A stretch of 64,000 bases of DNA from Solanum dulcamara. Lineage: Eukaryota; Streptophyta; Magnoliopsida; Solanales; Solanaceae. Shown one piece after another: positions 20,127-31,260 of the stretch. Location of the stretch: the NCBI RefSeq assembly GCF_947179165.1, contig NC_077237.1, positions 61,363,523 through 61,427,522 on the forward strand, written 5' to 3'. The notes beneath the pieces are model-generated. The model saw only the letters and a list, made by a program, of their open reading frames with translations, searched no databases and was not told the DNA's origin. A program made the position numbers and the translations under genes. Numbering within the stretch: the first letter of the stretch is position 1; each line of letters begins with the position of its first letter.

Positions 20127-22262
20127 TATAAGACCCCATAAGATGAAAAGTCAAACAAAAGGAAAATTTTATGCAAAGTTGACTAACCTTTGGACTACTC
20201 GTAGAGAAAGGAACGACCCATAGAAACAAGTCGTAAAGCAGGCATAGAACCCTGCAACCAATTAACCCTCAAAATCCACTCTTGAATCAACATGATGAGT
20301 CGTAGAGGGGACAATGACCCATCAAAATGTGTTTTAGAAAAACTTCAGAGACTCCTCAACTTGTAGATTTTTTAGACCTGCAAGACAAGCTTTTTGATGA
20401 TCAGTATAAAGGACGACATACCATAAACACGACTCATAGAAAAAGTACTTAGGATCGATTTTCAGGCCTTTCTCAAAGCCTGTAGGATGAGTCGTAACAA
20501 CGACCCATCATTATGTCTACGACTTGTAGACTTATGTCGTGGAGTTGCCTAATTTAGATTTTAATGAGGGGTAGTTTTGCATCTTCCCTGCATCCTAATA
20601 ATGTATGTGGACATTTTTAAGGAATAGATTCATTATGAATTGGATTCTAAATACTCTTAAAAGCTCTTTTATTCCCTCATTATTTCCTAAACAAATTTTA
20701 GACTTCCCTCCCAGGGTTCCTCAAGAGTTCTTCAAGCATTGACTAGGGTTTCTTTAAGATCAAGTCTCCTTTCTCAAATTCAAGTCCAATTTCAATCAAG
20801 GTATGTGTGGATTGATTCATGAGTCCCTTACACTCATGGAATCCAAAGTTTATTTCAAAAATCTCATGAAATCTCATTACGTTTGAACTTCAATTTTGAT
20901 GAACTATGTTTGATTAATTCAATTTCGTGTTCAATCATTATTTATTATCATTATGAGTATGTTTTTACATATATTACATGATTTCCTATTTAATTATGAA
21001 ATCCCATGCATGAAGCTATTTTATATGATGAATTTATGGAATTTGATCATGGAGTCATGTTGTTTTTAAATGTATTCTTATGGTTATCAATCAAATTGAT
21101 TATCTACATGAGTTTTCACTCTAAATTCAAGTATGAATTTTGATCATGAATTATGAGCATGTTTCTAATTATGATTTTCATGCAAATTATGAAAAAATGT
21201 GACTTAGGGCCCTATGGAGTGACTTAAGGTCTAATGACATGAATTATGCAAGTATGATTTGTAATGTGGAAGGTCAATACCTGCATCACACTTATGTTTT
21301 AAAATGAGCTACTCCATGAATTACAAACCTATGATCATGTCTATGATATGTTAACTATGATTACTATGCTATGTATGTATTTCATGGGATTTGATTTAGC
21401 ACCGAGTGGACTTGAGGTGGGGGACATACCAAAAGCCTTAGTAGCAGCCTCATGTCCCATGAACTACGTTCCATGGTAGGTTGCCTTTATAGCTTAGTTA
21501 GTGGATTCACATATAGCGTATGTACATAACCCACCTTGCGGGGTAGAGTTTACCTTGGCAAGTAGATTCATCTTTTCTTCATTGTATAGGGAGACAATGG
21601 AATTCCATGCTATAGCTTCCATGGTCTTATTGTTGGATATGATTCCTATCCCATATATGTATATGAGTATTATATTACTTTATGATCTTCAACTATGCCA
21701 TTTGAATGCTTTGATCATCATGGTATTTCTCATGACTTTACTTATCCTTTTATTCATGTATAATACTGATCATTGTGTCTTATGATTTATGTTGTATGTC
21801 ATGCCCACATACTTAGTAAATTCAAATATACGAACACATATTGTTACCTATATTGTCTAATAATGTAGGGGTTGAGGTTGAGGATCATATCCACTCACAT
21901 GGCTAGTGAGCTTTCTCATTCTGGCAAAGTGTTGGTAAGTCCTCATTCATCGAGGACAAGTTATGAGTTATCATTTCTTATTTTCCAATGACTTTTTTTA
22001 TGTTTTTATATTGAGGGTGATCTAGGGACATGTCTTATCCCCCACCCATGTTCATGAGTAGAGGCATCTAGTTGGATAAATGTTTCGAGTCTATGTGGTC
22101 ATGTGACTTTCTTTGTTTACTATTCATGATTTAGATTCTCATGTGATGTTTTATATTTTACTTTAACTTATGTATGCTTATGATATGAACAAAATTCTTG
22201 GTTTGATCCCTTTGGGGTTTTGATCACCGTGATACGACTAGACCCTATGTCTAGTCGTGATA
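20127..22262 (+). repeat. TK3 3' LTR
   Basis: Begins TATAAGACCCCATAAG (family start TGTAAGACCCC, G to A) and ends GTCGTGATA, 2,136 bases. U3 (20190-20545) is dense with GACTCGTAG and GACCCAT words and their variants. Shared blocks with the TK1 and TK4 LTRs show they are related families. The open frame at 21501-21785 lies wholly in the LTR and has no known domain. Confidence 0.83.
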
Positions 22263-22860
22263 GTATCCTTTGGACATTAGGAGCTTCCTGGGTCTAGCTT
22301 ATTACTATAGAAGATTCATTGAAGGGTTTTATTCCATTTCATATTCTATGATGAAATCAACCCAAAGAAAGCAAAATTCATATGGACAGACAAGTGTGAA
22401 AAGAGTTTCCAAACTTTTAAAGATCGGCTTACCTCCGCTCCTATTCTGACTCTACCGGAAGGACTAGAATGGGTTTGTGGTTTATTATGATGCTTCAAAG
22501 ATTAGTTTGGGTTGTGGCTTGATGAAAAATTTAATGTTATAGCCTATGCTTCTAGGCAATTAAAAGTGCATTAACATAACTACCCTACACATGATCTTGA
22601 GTTAGCGGCCTTCATTTTTTCTTTAAAGTTTTGGCGGTATTACCTCTATGGGGTCCATGTAGATGTGTATACCAATCATAAAAGTGTTCAATATGTGTTC
22701 TCCCAAAGGGACCTCAATCTAAGGCAAATGAAGTGTCTATAACTCCTCAACAACTATGACATAAGTGTGCATTATCATCCAAGTAAAGCCAATATGGTTG
22801 TCGATGCACTTAGTAGAGTGTCTATGGGGACTGTGGCCCATGTTGATGAAGGTAATAGAG
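22263..22860 (+). pseudogene. TK4 RT connection and RNase H remnant
   Basis: Starts abruptly inside the RT connection (DIRSFLGLAYYYRRFIEGF) right at the TK3 LTR end. RNase H follows with many frameshifts: FKDRLTSAPILTLPEG near 22420-22460, KISLGCGLM near 22500, LRQMK near 22720, and the closing SKANMVVDALSRVSMG from 22767. The upstream part of TK4 is absent from the window, so this junction is either a TK3 insertion whose left flank was lost or a deletion breakpoint. Confidence 0.78.
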
Positions 22861-24190
22861 AGTTGTTAAAGGATGTTCACCAGTTGTCTACATTAGGGGT
22901 GAAGTTGTGTGATACCAATGATGGTGGTATGGTTGTTCATAATGGGTTCGAATCCTCTTTAGTGGTAAATGTTAAGTCAAAACAAGACCTTTACCCAACA
23001 CTTGTTGAGTTAAAGAAGTTAGTGAGAGAAAAAAAGGTAAAGGTCTTTTCACAAGGAGGAGATGGGTGGTATATTACCAAGGTCAGTTATGTATTCCGGA
23101 TGTGGATGGCTTAAGGAGTTTGATCTTGATGGAAGCTCATAATTCTTCATAATCCATTCACCTCGATTTGACAAAAAATGTACCGAGACTTAAACGAGTT
23201 CTAGTGGTGGGGTGGTATTAAAAAGGGCATAGCAAGGTTTATGCCTGAATTTCTGAATTGCCAATAAGTGAAGGTCGAACATCAAAGGCCGAGTGGCCTA
23301 GACAAAGATATTGAAATCCCTACGTGAAAGTGGGAAGATGTGAATATGGATTTTGTAGTGGGATTGCCTCATATCCGTAAGCTTCATGATTTGATTTGTG
23401 TAATTGTTGATAGAATGACTAAGTCTGCCCACTACTTATCAGTCAAGACTTCCTATAGAGCCAAAGATTATGCAAATTTATATATTAGGGAGTTGGTAAG
23501 GTTGCATGGTGTTCCTTTGTCAATCATTTCGGATCGTGGTATCCAATTCACTTCTTACTTTTGGAGGTCCTTTCAAAGGGGCCTCAGAACTAAGGTAAAG
23601 TTAAGCACCAAATTCCATCCTCAAATCGATGGGCAAGCCGAAAGAACAATACAACCACTAGAGGATAATTTAAGGGATTGTGTTTTGGAGTTTAAGAGGA
23701 GTTGGGATGACTATCTACCCATATCGAGTTTGCCTATAATAATAGTTACCACTCAAGTATTGTGATGGCGACATTTGAGTCTTCTTATGGGAGATGGTGT
23801 AGATCTCTAGTTGGTTGGTTAGAAGTAGGTGAGATGACTTTGTTAGGGCCTTATTTGGTACTTGATGCTTTATAGAAGGTGAAGGTCATTAGAGAAAGGC
23901 CGAGGATGGCTAAAGCCGTCAAAAGTTCTATTCTGATACTAGGAGAAGCGATCTTGTGTTGTATTTGAAGGTTTCACCCATGAAGGGTGTAGTTCGGCTT
24001 GGTAAGAAAAGGAAATTGAGCCTTAGGTATGTAGGGACTTATAGAACCTTAAGGAGAGTTGGCAAGGTTGCCTATGAGTTGGAATTAGCTTCAGAAATGG
24101 ACATGGTTCATCCGGTGTTCCATGTGTCAATGTTGAGGAAATGTGTGGAAGATCCAAATTCCATAGTGCCCTTGGAGATACTATTATAAT
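22861..24190 (+). pseudogene. TK4 integrase remnant
   Basis: Linker ELLKDVHQLSTLGVKL at about 22860, then a degraded HHCC finger around 23150-23290. The core 23340-23765 is open and reads NMDFVVGLPHIRK, ISDRGIQFTSYFW and HPQIDGQAERTIQ, so both Asp are present. After a frameshift near 23745 the Glu segment (FESSYGRW, near 23775) keeps its Glu. The C-terminal part 23956-24189 has KVSPMKGVVRLGKKRKL, VAYELELASEMDMVHPVFH and VPLEIL, then is cut. The chromodomain-like end and the start of the LTR are gone, replaced by the fold-back element at 24230. Confidence 0.83.
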
Positions 24191-24229
24191 AGTAAGAATT
24201 ACACAAATCGTATAATGTTAAGAGTTAAT

Positions 24230-24502
24230 TACATTCTATCCCTACTCTTTTTCAAATTATAAAAATTCCTTAAATTTGGTGGAATCCAAATACGTCCCAA
24301 AACATCCTAATACATCACATAAGTGATGTATTCGACTGATACATCGTGTAAAATGATGTATTCAACATTCTAATATATCACGTAAAATAATGTATCCAAC
24401 ATCCCGATACATCACAAAAAGTGAGTGATGTATCCGAGAATAGGAGAAAGTAGGAATTTTTGTAATTTTTTCAAATGGTAGAAAATTTTAGAAAATATGA
24501 TA
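24230..24502. mobile_element. Small fold-back (MITE-like) element
   Basis: About 270 AT-rich bases between the TK4 integrase end and the TK4 LTR remnant. Imperfect terminal inverted repeats are visible at 24245-24270 and 24452-24478 (AAAAATTCCT against AGGAATTTTT, with TTTCAAAT near both outer ends). The interior repeats GATACATCAC and GTGATGTAT words in alternating orientation, so it could fold on itself. There is no coding content. Exact ends and a target duplication are not clear. It could be a non-autonomous DNA transposon, or a repeat captured with a deletion. Confidence 0.55.
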
Positions 24503-24509
24503 AAATTTG

Positions 24510-25464
24510 TTTTTAGGCCTGCAGGACGAGTGGAGATTACGGGTCGTAGAACTAAGGATGAGTCGTAGACATTACGCGTAGAGGAATTTCAAAGAAGGCC
24601 AAAAATTAGGATTTTCAGGGGTTTGTAGCATGAGTCATTCCTACAACTTGTCACTACCTTTACGACTCATAGAGGACCTCTCGTAGGCCCTTCATACTTA
24701 GACTAATGAGGGGTAGTTAAGTCCTTTTCCCTATGTTTTATCAATGTGTGTGGACAATTTTGGGACTAGATTCATTATGTAATTTTTCTTAAATACTCCT
24801 AAACCCTTTTCACTCCCTCATTATTTCCCCAAACAAGTTTAAGACTTCTCTACCAAGGTTCCTCAAGAGATCTTTATCTTTCTCAAGCTTTGGCTAGGGT
24901 TTCTTCAAGAATAAGTCTCCTTTATCAATTTCAAGTTCAATTTCAATCAAGGTATGTGTGGATTCATCCATGGGCCTTTCCATCCATGGAGTCCAAGGTT
25001 CTTCTAAAATTATTCTTATGATTTTCAATTCAATAGCCCTAATTTCAATGACAATGCAGTGGGTTTTCTTACTCATGATGAATTCTACGATATTTTATTT
25101 AATCACCTACCTAATTGATGTTATTTTAATTAATTGTCTATGGTTGACATAAATAGTATGATCATGCGTGTTTTCAATCCCACTCTCATGGTTTTCAATC
25201 AAATTGACTATGTATTCAAGTTTTTCCCAAAATTCAAGTATGAATTATGATTACGGATTTTAATTATGATCAAGTTATGAATTTCATACAAGCGATGGAA
25301 AAGGTAACTTAGGGCCCTATGTTGGTGAACAAGGAACCTAGTATCATGTATTATGAAAGTATTATTTATGATGTTGAAATCTTTTACTCACATTGCAATT
25401 ATGACATGAATGAGCTATTCTATGAGTTTTAAACCTATGATCAAGTCTATCATATATGTTAATG
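24510..25464 (+). repeat. TK4 LTR, partial
   Basis: Related to the TK3 LTR: U3 words GGGTCGTAG and GAGTCGTAGAC at 24525-24700, then the shared TAATGAGGGGTAGTT block and the ATCAAGGTATGTGTGGATTCAT block. It lacks its start and is interrupted at 25464 by the TK5 LTR. Open frames inside are not coding. Confidence 0.75.
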
Positions 25465-28328
25465 TCACGATTCAAGCCTAGGGCCAAGAGGTGACATGGA
25501 AAATGAGGAACCCGAAGATACCTCACTCAAGCCTCTTAGCATTCATTTAGCCTTTCATAGGTAGTAAAATTAAATGACAAGTAGAAACAAGGGAAAATAG
25601 GGACTATGAGAAATCATCATAGCAAACATCAATAGTCAAGATTTTTCTTACATTAGTCCAACAATACCTCTAGTCTTAAACATGGCGGGGCTAAGACATA
25701 TACCTAGATCACCCTCAAATAAAGTGACAATAAAGTACCATAGTAGATATCTAAAATTCTTCAACATAGCATAAACTTGAAAGGAAAAGGAGTATTGTTC
25801 CCGAAATATGGGAACTATCTCAAAAGCAACCTTCAAGCAATCCCAACTAGCCGCATGGAGGAAAACGAGGAGGAGCACCAATCCCTACATGGTGATATTA
25901 TGTAGGAAAACAGTAGGCATTAGTACTTTGAATGTACTAAGTATGTGAACAATGCAATGCATGTCATCATAATATGCAATTGATCAAGTCAGAAAACATA
26001 CTAAGTAAATCATTAAATCATGAAAGTAATTCGTGAACAACCTCAATGAAATTTGGCAACCATAATGGAGTCATGTGAAAACATAAACACTATAGAGATA
26101 ATCCTAAGTCAATGTAAGAAGTCATTTACCAGAAAGAATGCTATGATACGGTAAGGTAATACAATGGGCCATTTTAAAATCATGAAGTCATTTGAAATAC
26201 TATTTGAAACCATGAGAATTGGACAATGCAATATATGAATCATAAAAGAACTTAAACACTATATTAGAAATCATGAGTTATTATAGGAAAACATATACTA
26301 TGAAAATACCATGAATTATGATGAAGTATACCATAAATCCTTTGAGAGAAACCTTTAACCTTGTGAGAGCACATACTTTACCTTGTGAGAGATACCTCTA
26401 TAGTAAGAAATACCATAAACATTTTGAGAGAGACTTTTTACCTTTTTGTGAGAACAACCATTAACCGACATAAATGATGTGAGCTATAACATGGAGTCGC
26501 GATGTTACCTCTAAACTGGAAAAATGGGAAAACTACTTGCCAAGGTAGACTCCGTCATGCCTAAGTTGATCCACTATACAGTTGTGTGAACCGGGTACTC
26601 ACCCCTAGTTTTTAGACTCAGGTACTCACCTCCAAGCCTTGATAGTTCGGGTACTCACCTCTTAGGGATTTGGTTATTCGCCTCTAATCCCTTTATAACT
26701 ACGGTGGCACGTAGTTCTGGGATATGGGTATTCGTCCCTAGTCTTACTTGGTGCTACGTAATCTCTAAATGGAATACACAAACCATAAGACAGAAACTCA
26801 ACATCATGTGGGAGGGGACATACCTACTATCCGTCCACCATTTATAAAGTATAATCATAGAATAGCTCGTTAAAACCTTTAGCACTTCAAGTAATCAAGA
26901 ATTGTCCTTATTGCATAAAAAATCCTTCATTCATATCACTTCATCTTCCTTTCATTTTAATAAGACTCCCTTTTTGAACATAGACATTGCTTTAATAAAC
27001 ATTCATTTCATAAGACTCCCTTTTTGAACATAGACATTGCTTTCACAAACATTTATTTGGAGTCCAAAGCTTTCAAGTCAAACTTCATTGGAAACATAGT
27101 AAAACTAGATAATTTTTATTAAATTCATTTTTCAAACATGCTTTTCAAAAGGACCATGCATAAACATGATCAATTGAATCAATTCAAAACATACGTCAAA
27201 TAACCCACCAATCATTTTAAAGATCCATAATAGCTTGAGATAGGAAATTACTTGAAATTCTACAATTTATGCAATTCAGTAGTAATATAAGCTTATTTGA
27301 ACATAATAGCAATAATTTGAATCATAATATAGAAATTTGAGAAGGATTGAACAATACCCATTTGAAAATTCATAAACCCAACATAGGAAATTAGGGCATT
27401 CATAGATAGTAATTAATTTCATACAATTTGAGTTAATAACCACCATTTCGATCATGCTTTCTTCTAGTAGGAAGAAATTAAAAGTACCCATAAAGAGCTA
27501 ATACTTGAATTCGAAAAAATTAGTTAGAAAGGGTTTTGGCGATTCCATGGGTGGAAGAACCCTTGAATAAAGAGACCCACATATCATAGAGTAAAGCTTG
27601 AACAAATCTTGATGCTTGGTCTTCAATGAGGAGTCTTAAATCCCTTGAGTTTGAGAGGAATTTTGTAGGGGATGATTTGGAAGAGAGGGAGATGAATTTT
27701 AGGGTTTTGGGTAGGGAAAAGAGTGGAAAATGACCCCAAAATACGTCCAAGTCCATCTATATATGTTCAGGGAATTGTCCAAGTTACCCTTAATTGAAAC
27801 TGGAAATTTTTGCTAAATTTTGAACTAACTAGGAACAGGTCTGCACTGTAGAGGTGTTCCCCCACATTTCATTCTTTTCCAAAATTAAAATTTGAACCAA
27901 GATTGACCAAGTCCGCGGCGCGGACTTTGCACGCACCCTTCTGGTTAAGAGGACATAACATTTTACTCTGAACTCCAAATAATGCAATCGTGGTAGCGTT
28001 GGAAAGAATACTCAAAGAAGTTTAATTTGATAGGTCATGATCCACCTAATTCCTTATATTCTAAGACATATCATTGTTTGAAGTTTACCCTTATACGGAC
28101 TCATACGAAAACTTAGCTATAGAAGTTCTTTGGACTCGGCTTGGTATTAGAGATTTCTTATGACCCTAAACTACATCTAACACTCTTTAAATACTTAGTA
28201 ATCGATCCTAACTCATAAATACAATTTGAATTCATCGAGTTTGACTAAAAATCCTCCAAAAGCCATTTTCCTCCGTATTTCACCATATAATAATACCTTC
28301 AAACCTTCAAAACACACGGGACCTTACA
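25465..28328 (-). repeat. TK5 3' LTR
   Basis: 2,864 bases with TG...CA ends on the minus strand (plus-strand edges TGTCACGATTC and GACCTTACA). A perfect TTAGTAC...GTACTAA hairpin lies at 25920-25940. U3 includes a GTCCGCGGCGCGGAC palindrome near 27910, a GC-rich island in AT-rich DNA. Near 26960-27050 an ~30-base segment (AAGACTCCCTTTTTGAACAT...) occurs twice in tandem. Confidence 0.88.
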
Positions 28329-28362
28329 ATATATTCCCCTTGGGAACATTCGTCCTCGAATG
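28329..28362 (-). other. TK5 polypurine tract and pre-PPT hairpin
   Basis: On the minus strand the sequence reads CATTCG-AGGA-CGAATG (28362-28347) and then a purine tract AAGGGGAA next to the LTR. This matches the TK3 arrangement exactly. Confidence 0.8.
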
Positions 28363-28559
28363 AGATCCTACAAGGATAGAACGGACATGGAAATAGGACC
28401 AGAAACTCAAGATGAATTCAATAACACATCAAAATTCATAGAACATGGGATTTTCAAACTTAGCATAAATATGACCTTTAAAGTAAATTAACTTCATGAA
28501 CATACATGCATGTAATAAGACATAGAGAGATTAGAATGTGAGAATTCGGAGGATTCGAG

Positions 28560-28930
28560 CATGGATAGCTAAATACACTAGATTGGAATGGAAGGAAAGA
28601 GATAAGGATATAATTTCATTATTTTCTCTTCCATTTTACATGTAGCACTTTCAACTTCTTGGGTTCTCCACAACGCTTTAACAGATGCAATGTCCTTGTT
28701 TCTCAACCTTTTATTTTACGATCCAAGATTTCAACCGGAACCTCCTCATAAGTCATGTTTTCTTCAACACTCATACTACCCAAAAGTACAATGGCATTTG
28801 GGATATCCAACACATTTCCTTAACATTGATATATGGAATTCCGGATGAACCGAGGCTAACTCCAATGGAAAATCAAGTTCATAGGCAACATTACCAATAA
28901 ACCTTAGGATCCTACACCTTTATCGGAAGA
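28560..28930 (-). pseudogene. TK5 integrase C-terminus and chromodomain-like remnant
   Basis: The minus-strand reading gives NVAYELDFPLELASVHPEFHI and SMLRKCVG near 28910-28800, then MTYEEVPVEILDRKI, LRNKDIASVKALWR and a degraded SAT-KMEEKIMKLYPYLF near 28770-28610. A frameshift separates the ILDRKI and LRNKD blocks, and a stop replaces the family Trp in the chromodomain-like part. The short plus-strand frame at 28685-28900 is only its shadow. Confidence 0.78.
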
Positions 28931-29419
28931 TTTATCCCAAGAGTACTACTCCTCACCACCACATTTAATGAAACCTTGAGACCTAATCAAGAAGAACCCA
29001 ATGCACCACACATTCACCCACATTTCGTTAATACCATATTCAAGCCTAGTTCTATAACCACTCTAATACACTCACTTGAAACCCTAACAAGAAGTCATCA
29101 ATAGCCTACTACAATCACTCACATATCTACAAACACACATTCAAGCCTACCATTCTAACCACTTTATGGCTCTCTTGAAGTGATTATCACTTAAGAATTT
29201 TAATGTCTATATTAGCATTTCTACATCTAAATTTGCATTAACTCCTACTAATGGACACACCAATATACTCTTACCTATATATTGTACACAAGAAGATCCA
29301 TCTAGTTCTTCCTCCATGTCTATAACCTTAAATGGGGTAAGCATCCTATACTTTTTCATAATACGGAATGGCCACTCTCTCTCTATCTATTATGACTCGT
29401 CCACTATTATTAACATTGG
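28931..29419. other. TK5 interior, no recognisable domain
   Basis: This is where the integrase core should lie on the minus strand. I could not read any DDE motif or zinc finger in any frame. The region is AT-rich with many stops and is either extremely decayed integrase or replaced DNA. Confidence 0.45.
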
Positions 29420-30051
29420 AATTCATATCCGACCTTGATACTAGGTACTCCATCTCTACCTTATGAGAGAACTTCAATCTTCTTATCAACCACAATTTTC
29501 TTTAATTTAATTGATGATGGATCAAGGTTTTGTTTGTCTTAACATCTACTACCAAAGACGATTCGGATCCAATTTGCACCACCATAATCAGAACCACTTA
29601 ACCTTACCCCTAATCTAGCCAACCGATGAACATCCCTTACAACTCCCTCTTCCATTCATCAACATAAGCCACGCTCCCCATAAACACCCTACTAAGTGCA
29701 CCGGCCACAACATTGGCCTTACCCAAATGAGAATTAGAAATCATATCATAAAACTCATTAACCACGAGAGCTAACTCAAGAGAAGGACTTTCGAAGTTGA
29801 CATCCCTAACCCACATAATATGTTAAATGAAACCCTTAGAATAAATTTTCGGGCCTTAAGACAAGAAATAACCTACCTTAACTACTGAATCATGACCCTT
29901 TAATTCTAGAATAGACTCATTTGGGAATTGAAACCTGACTCAACGAGTTCTACAATATATAGAAGCATAAAATGCATATAACCAATCCATACCAATCATT
30001 ACCATTTTAAAAAAGGAATTCACACTTACCGGATGAAGTACCATGCGAAAT
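29420..30051 (-). pseudogene. TK5 protease, PR-RT linker and RNase H end, joined by deletion
   Basis: Minus-strand reading from high to low coordinates: MIGMDWLYAF (second protease block, near 30000), RFQFPNESILEL, KGFI and a linker ending ELALVVNEFYDMIS near 29760. This is followed at once by HLGKANVVAGALS (RNase H end, near 29730) and the integrase linker (about 29690-29420, RDVHRLARLG). All of RT and nearly all of RNase H, roughly 1.2 kb judging from sibling elements, is missing at about 29745-29755. The protease active-site block is also gone. No function can remain. Confidence 0.75.
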
Positions 30052-30257
30052 TTAGGGATCCACAGAGCGATAGGGATGAGATCGTCGATGACTATCCTTA
30101 TCATTATTAGCAACCCATGGATAATGCCTCAACTTATGATCCTTCGCACTATAACCAAAACATACACCCGAATTGGCTAAACAATCTCTCGGGTGGCACC
30201 TTCCACACTTTTGGCATGCGAGAAAAGTTTGACCACTATCATTGTCACCTTGATACC
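30052..30257 (-). pseudogene. gag: TK5 gag zinc-knuckle region (C-terminal half)
   Basis: Minus-strand frame with CQKCGRCHPRDCL, then CFGYSAKDHKLRHYP. This is the family's paired knuckle layout, but in the second knuckle the Cys pair reads CFGY and the final Cys is Tyr, so two ligands are lost. At 30258 the frame runs into the solo LTR; residues encoded above 30257 in the open frame are LTR, not gag. It pairs with the N-terminal gag at 38768-39546. Confidence 0.8.
30253..30257. repeat. Target-site duplication ATACC, left copy
   Basis: ATACC lies directly before the plus-strand edge TATCACGACC of the solo LTR and recurs at 38763-38767 directly after its other edge (TGTTACA). This shows the 30258-38762 block is a single insertion into TK5 gag. 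Confidence 0.85.
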
Positions 30258-31255
30258 TATCACGACCTGACATAGGGCCTACTCGTAACACGACAATAGA
30301 AACCCCGAAGGGCTCCAACCAATCCTCTTGTACATATCATAACTATACATAAGATAAAGTAAAGTGGAAACATCATAAGAGAGTCTAAACTATGAATAGT
30401 AAATAAAGAATGTCACATGACAACATAGAATCATAACATTTGTCCAACTAAATGCCTCTACTCCTGAATATGGGCGGGGGATAAGACATGTCCCTAGCTC
30501 ACCCTCAATATGAAACATAACAAAGGTCTTTGAAAATAATAACTAACTCGATAACTAGTCCCCAATAAATGAGGACTCACTATAACCACCGCTAGATAGG
30601 AAAGCTTAACTAGCCACGTAGATGAGTATGATCTTCAACCTTAACCCCTACATTATGAAACAATATAGGCAAAAAGTATGCATTAGTACGTTAGAATGTA
30701 CTATGTATGAGGGCATGACATGTAACGTAAATCATAAAATGCAATGCTTAAGTAAATCACATGATAAGATGAGGTAATTAAAGTCATGAGAAAATCATAT
30801 TGACCAAAGCATTTAAAAAGCATAATTTAAAATCATAGCATACATAAGAGATCATATATATATGGGATAGGAACCATAAACGACAATAAGACCATGAGAG
30901 CTATAATATGAAATCCCATTGTCTTCCCATACAATGAAAAAAAGGGGAATCTAATTGCCAAGATAGACTCTACCCCTCTAGGCGAGTCATACATATGCTA
31001 TATGCGGATCCACCAGGTAGGCCATGAAGGAAATTGTACGGTGGCACGTAGTTATGAGATAAGAGACTTTATATAAGGACCTCGTATTTTGATCCCCCAC
31101 CTCAAGTCCACATTCGGTGCTAAGTCAAATTCTATGGAATGCATACATAGCATAGAAAACATAATTTTATATATCATAGTCATGATCATAGATTTGAAAT
31201 CATGGAGTAGCTCATTTTCATAACATACTTTTAATGTGAGAATTATCCTTTCACT

Positions 31256-31260
31256 ATTAC
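31256..31260. repeat. Target-site duplication ATTAC, left copy
   Basis: ATTAC directly precedes TGTCACGACCC at 31261. The matching copy is 34740-34744, directly after TGTAACA. Confidence 0.88.

Larger units (their letters stand above)
16035..22262 (+). mobile_element. TK3, 5'-truncated Ty3/gypsy (Tekay-type) element
   Basis: Plus-strand element that keeps the C-terminal half of gag, protease, RT, RNase H, integrase and a 3' LTR (20127-22262). No 5' LTR, PBS or gag N-terminus is present. The upstream LTR at 12813-15054 belongs to a related but different family (different U3 words), so it is not the pair. The right end abuts TK4 pol directly at 22263. Confidence 0.82.

Noticed and set aside
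21501..21785. Hydrophobic 94-codon frame that could look like a membrane protein
   Set aside because: It is wholly within the TK3 LTR in AT-rich DNA. TTT/ATT/CTT-rich sequence gives hydrophobic translations by chance, and the equivalent TK1 LTR region is not open.
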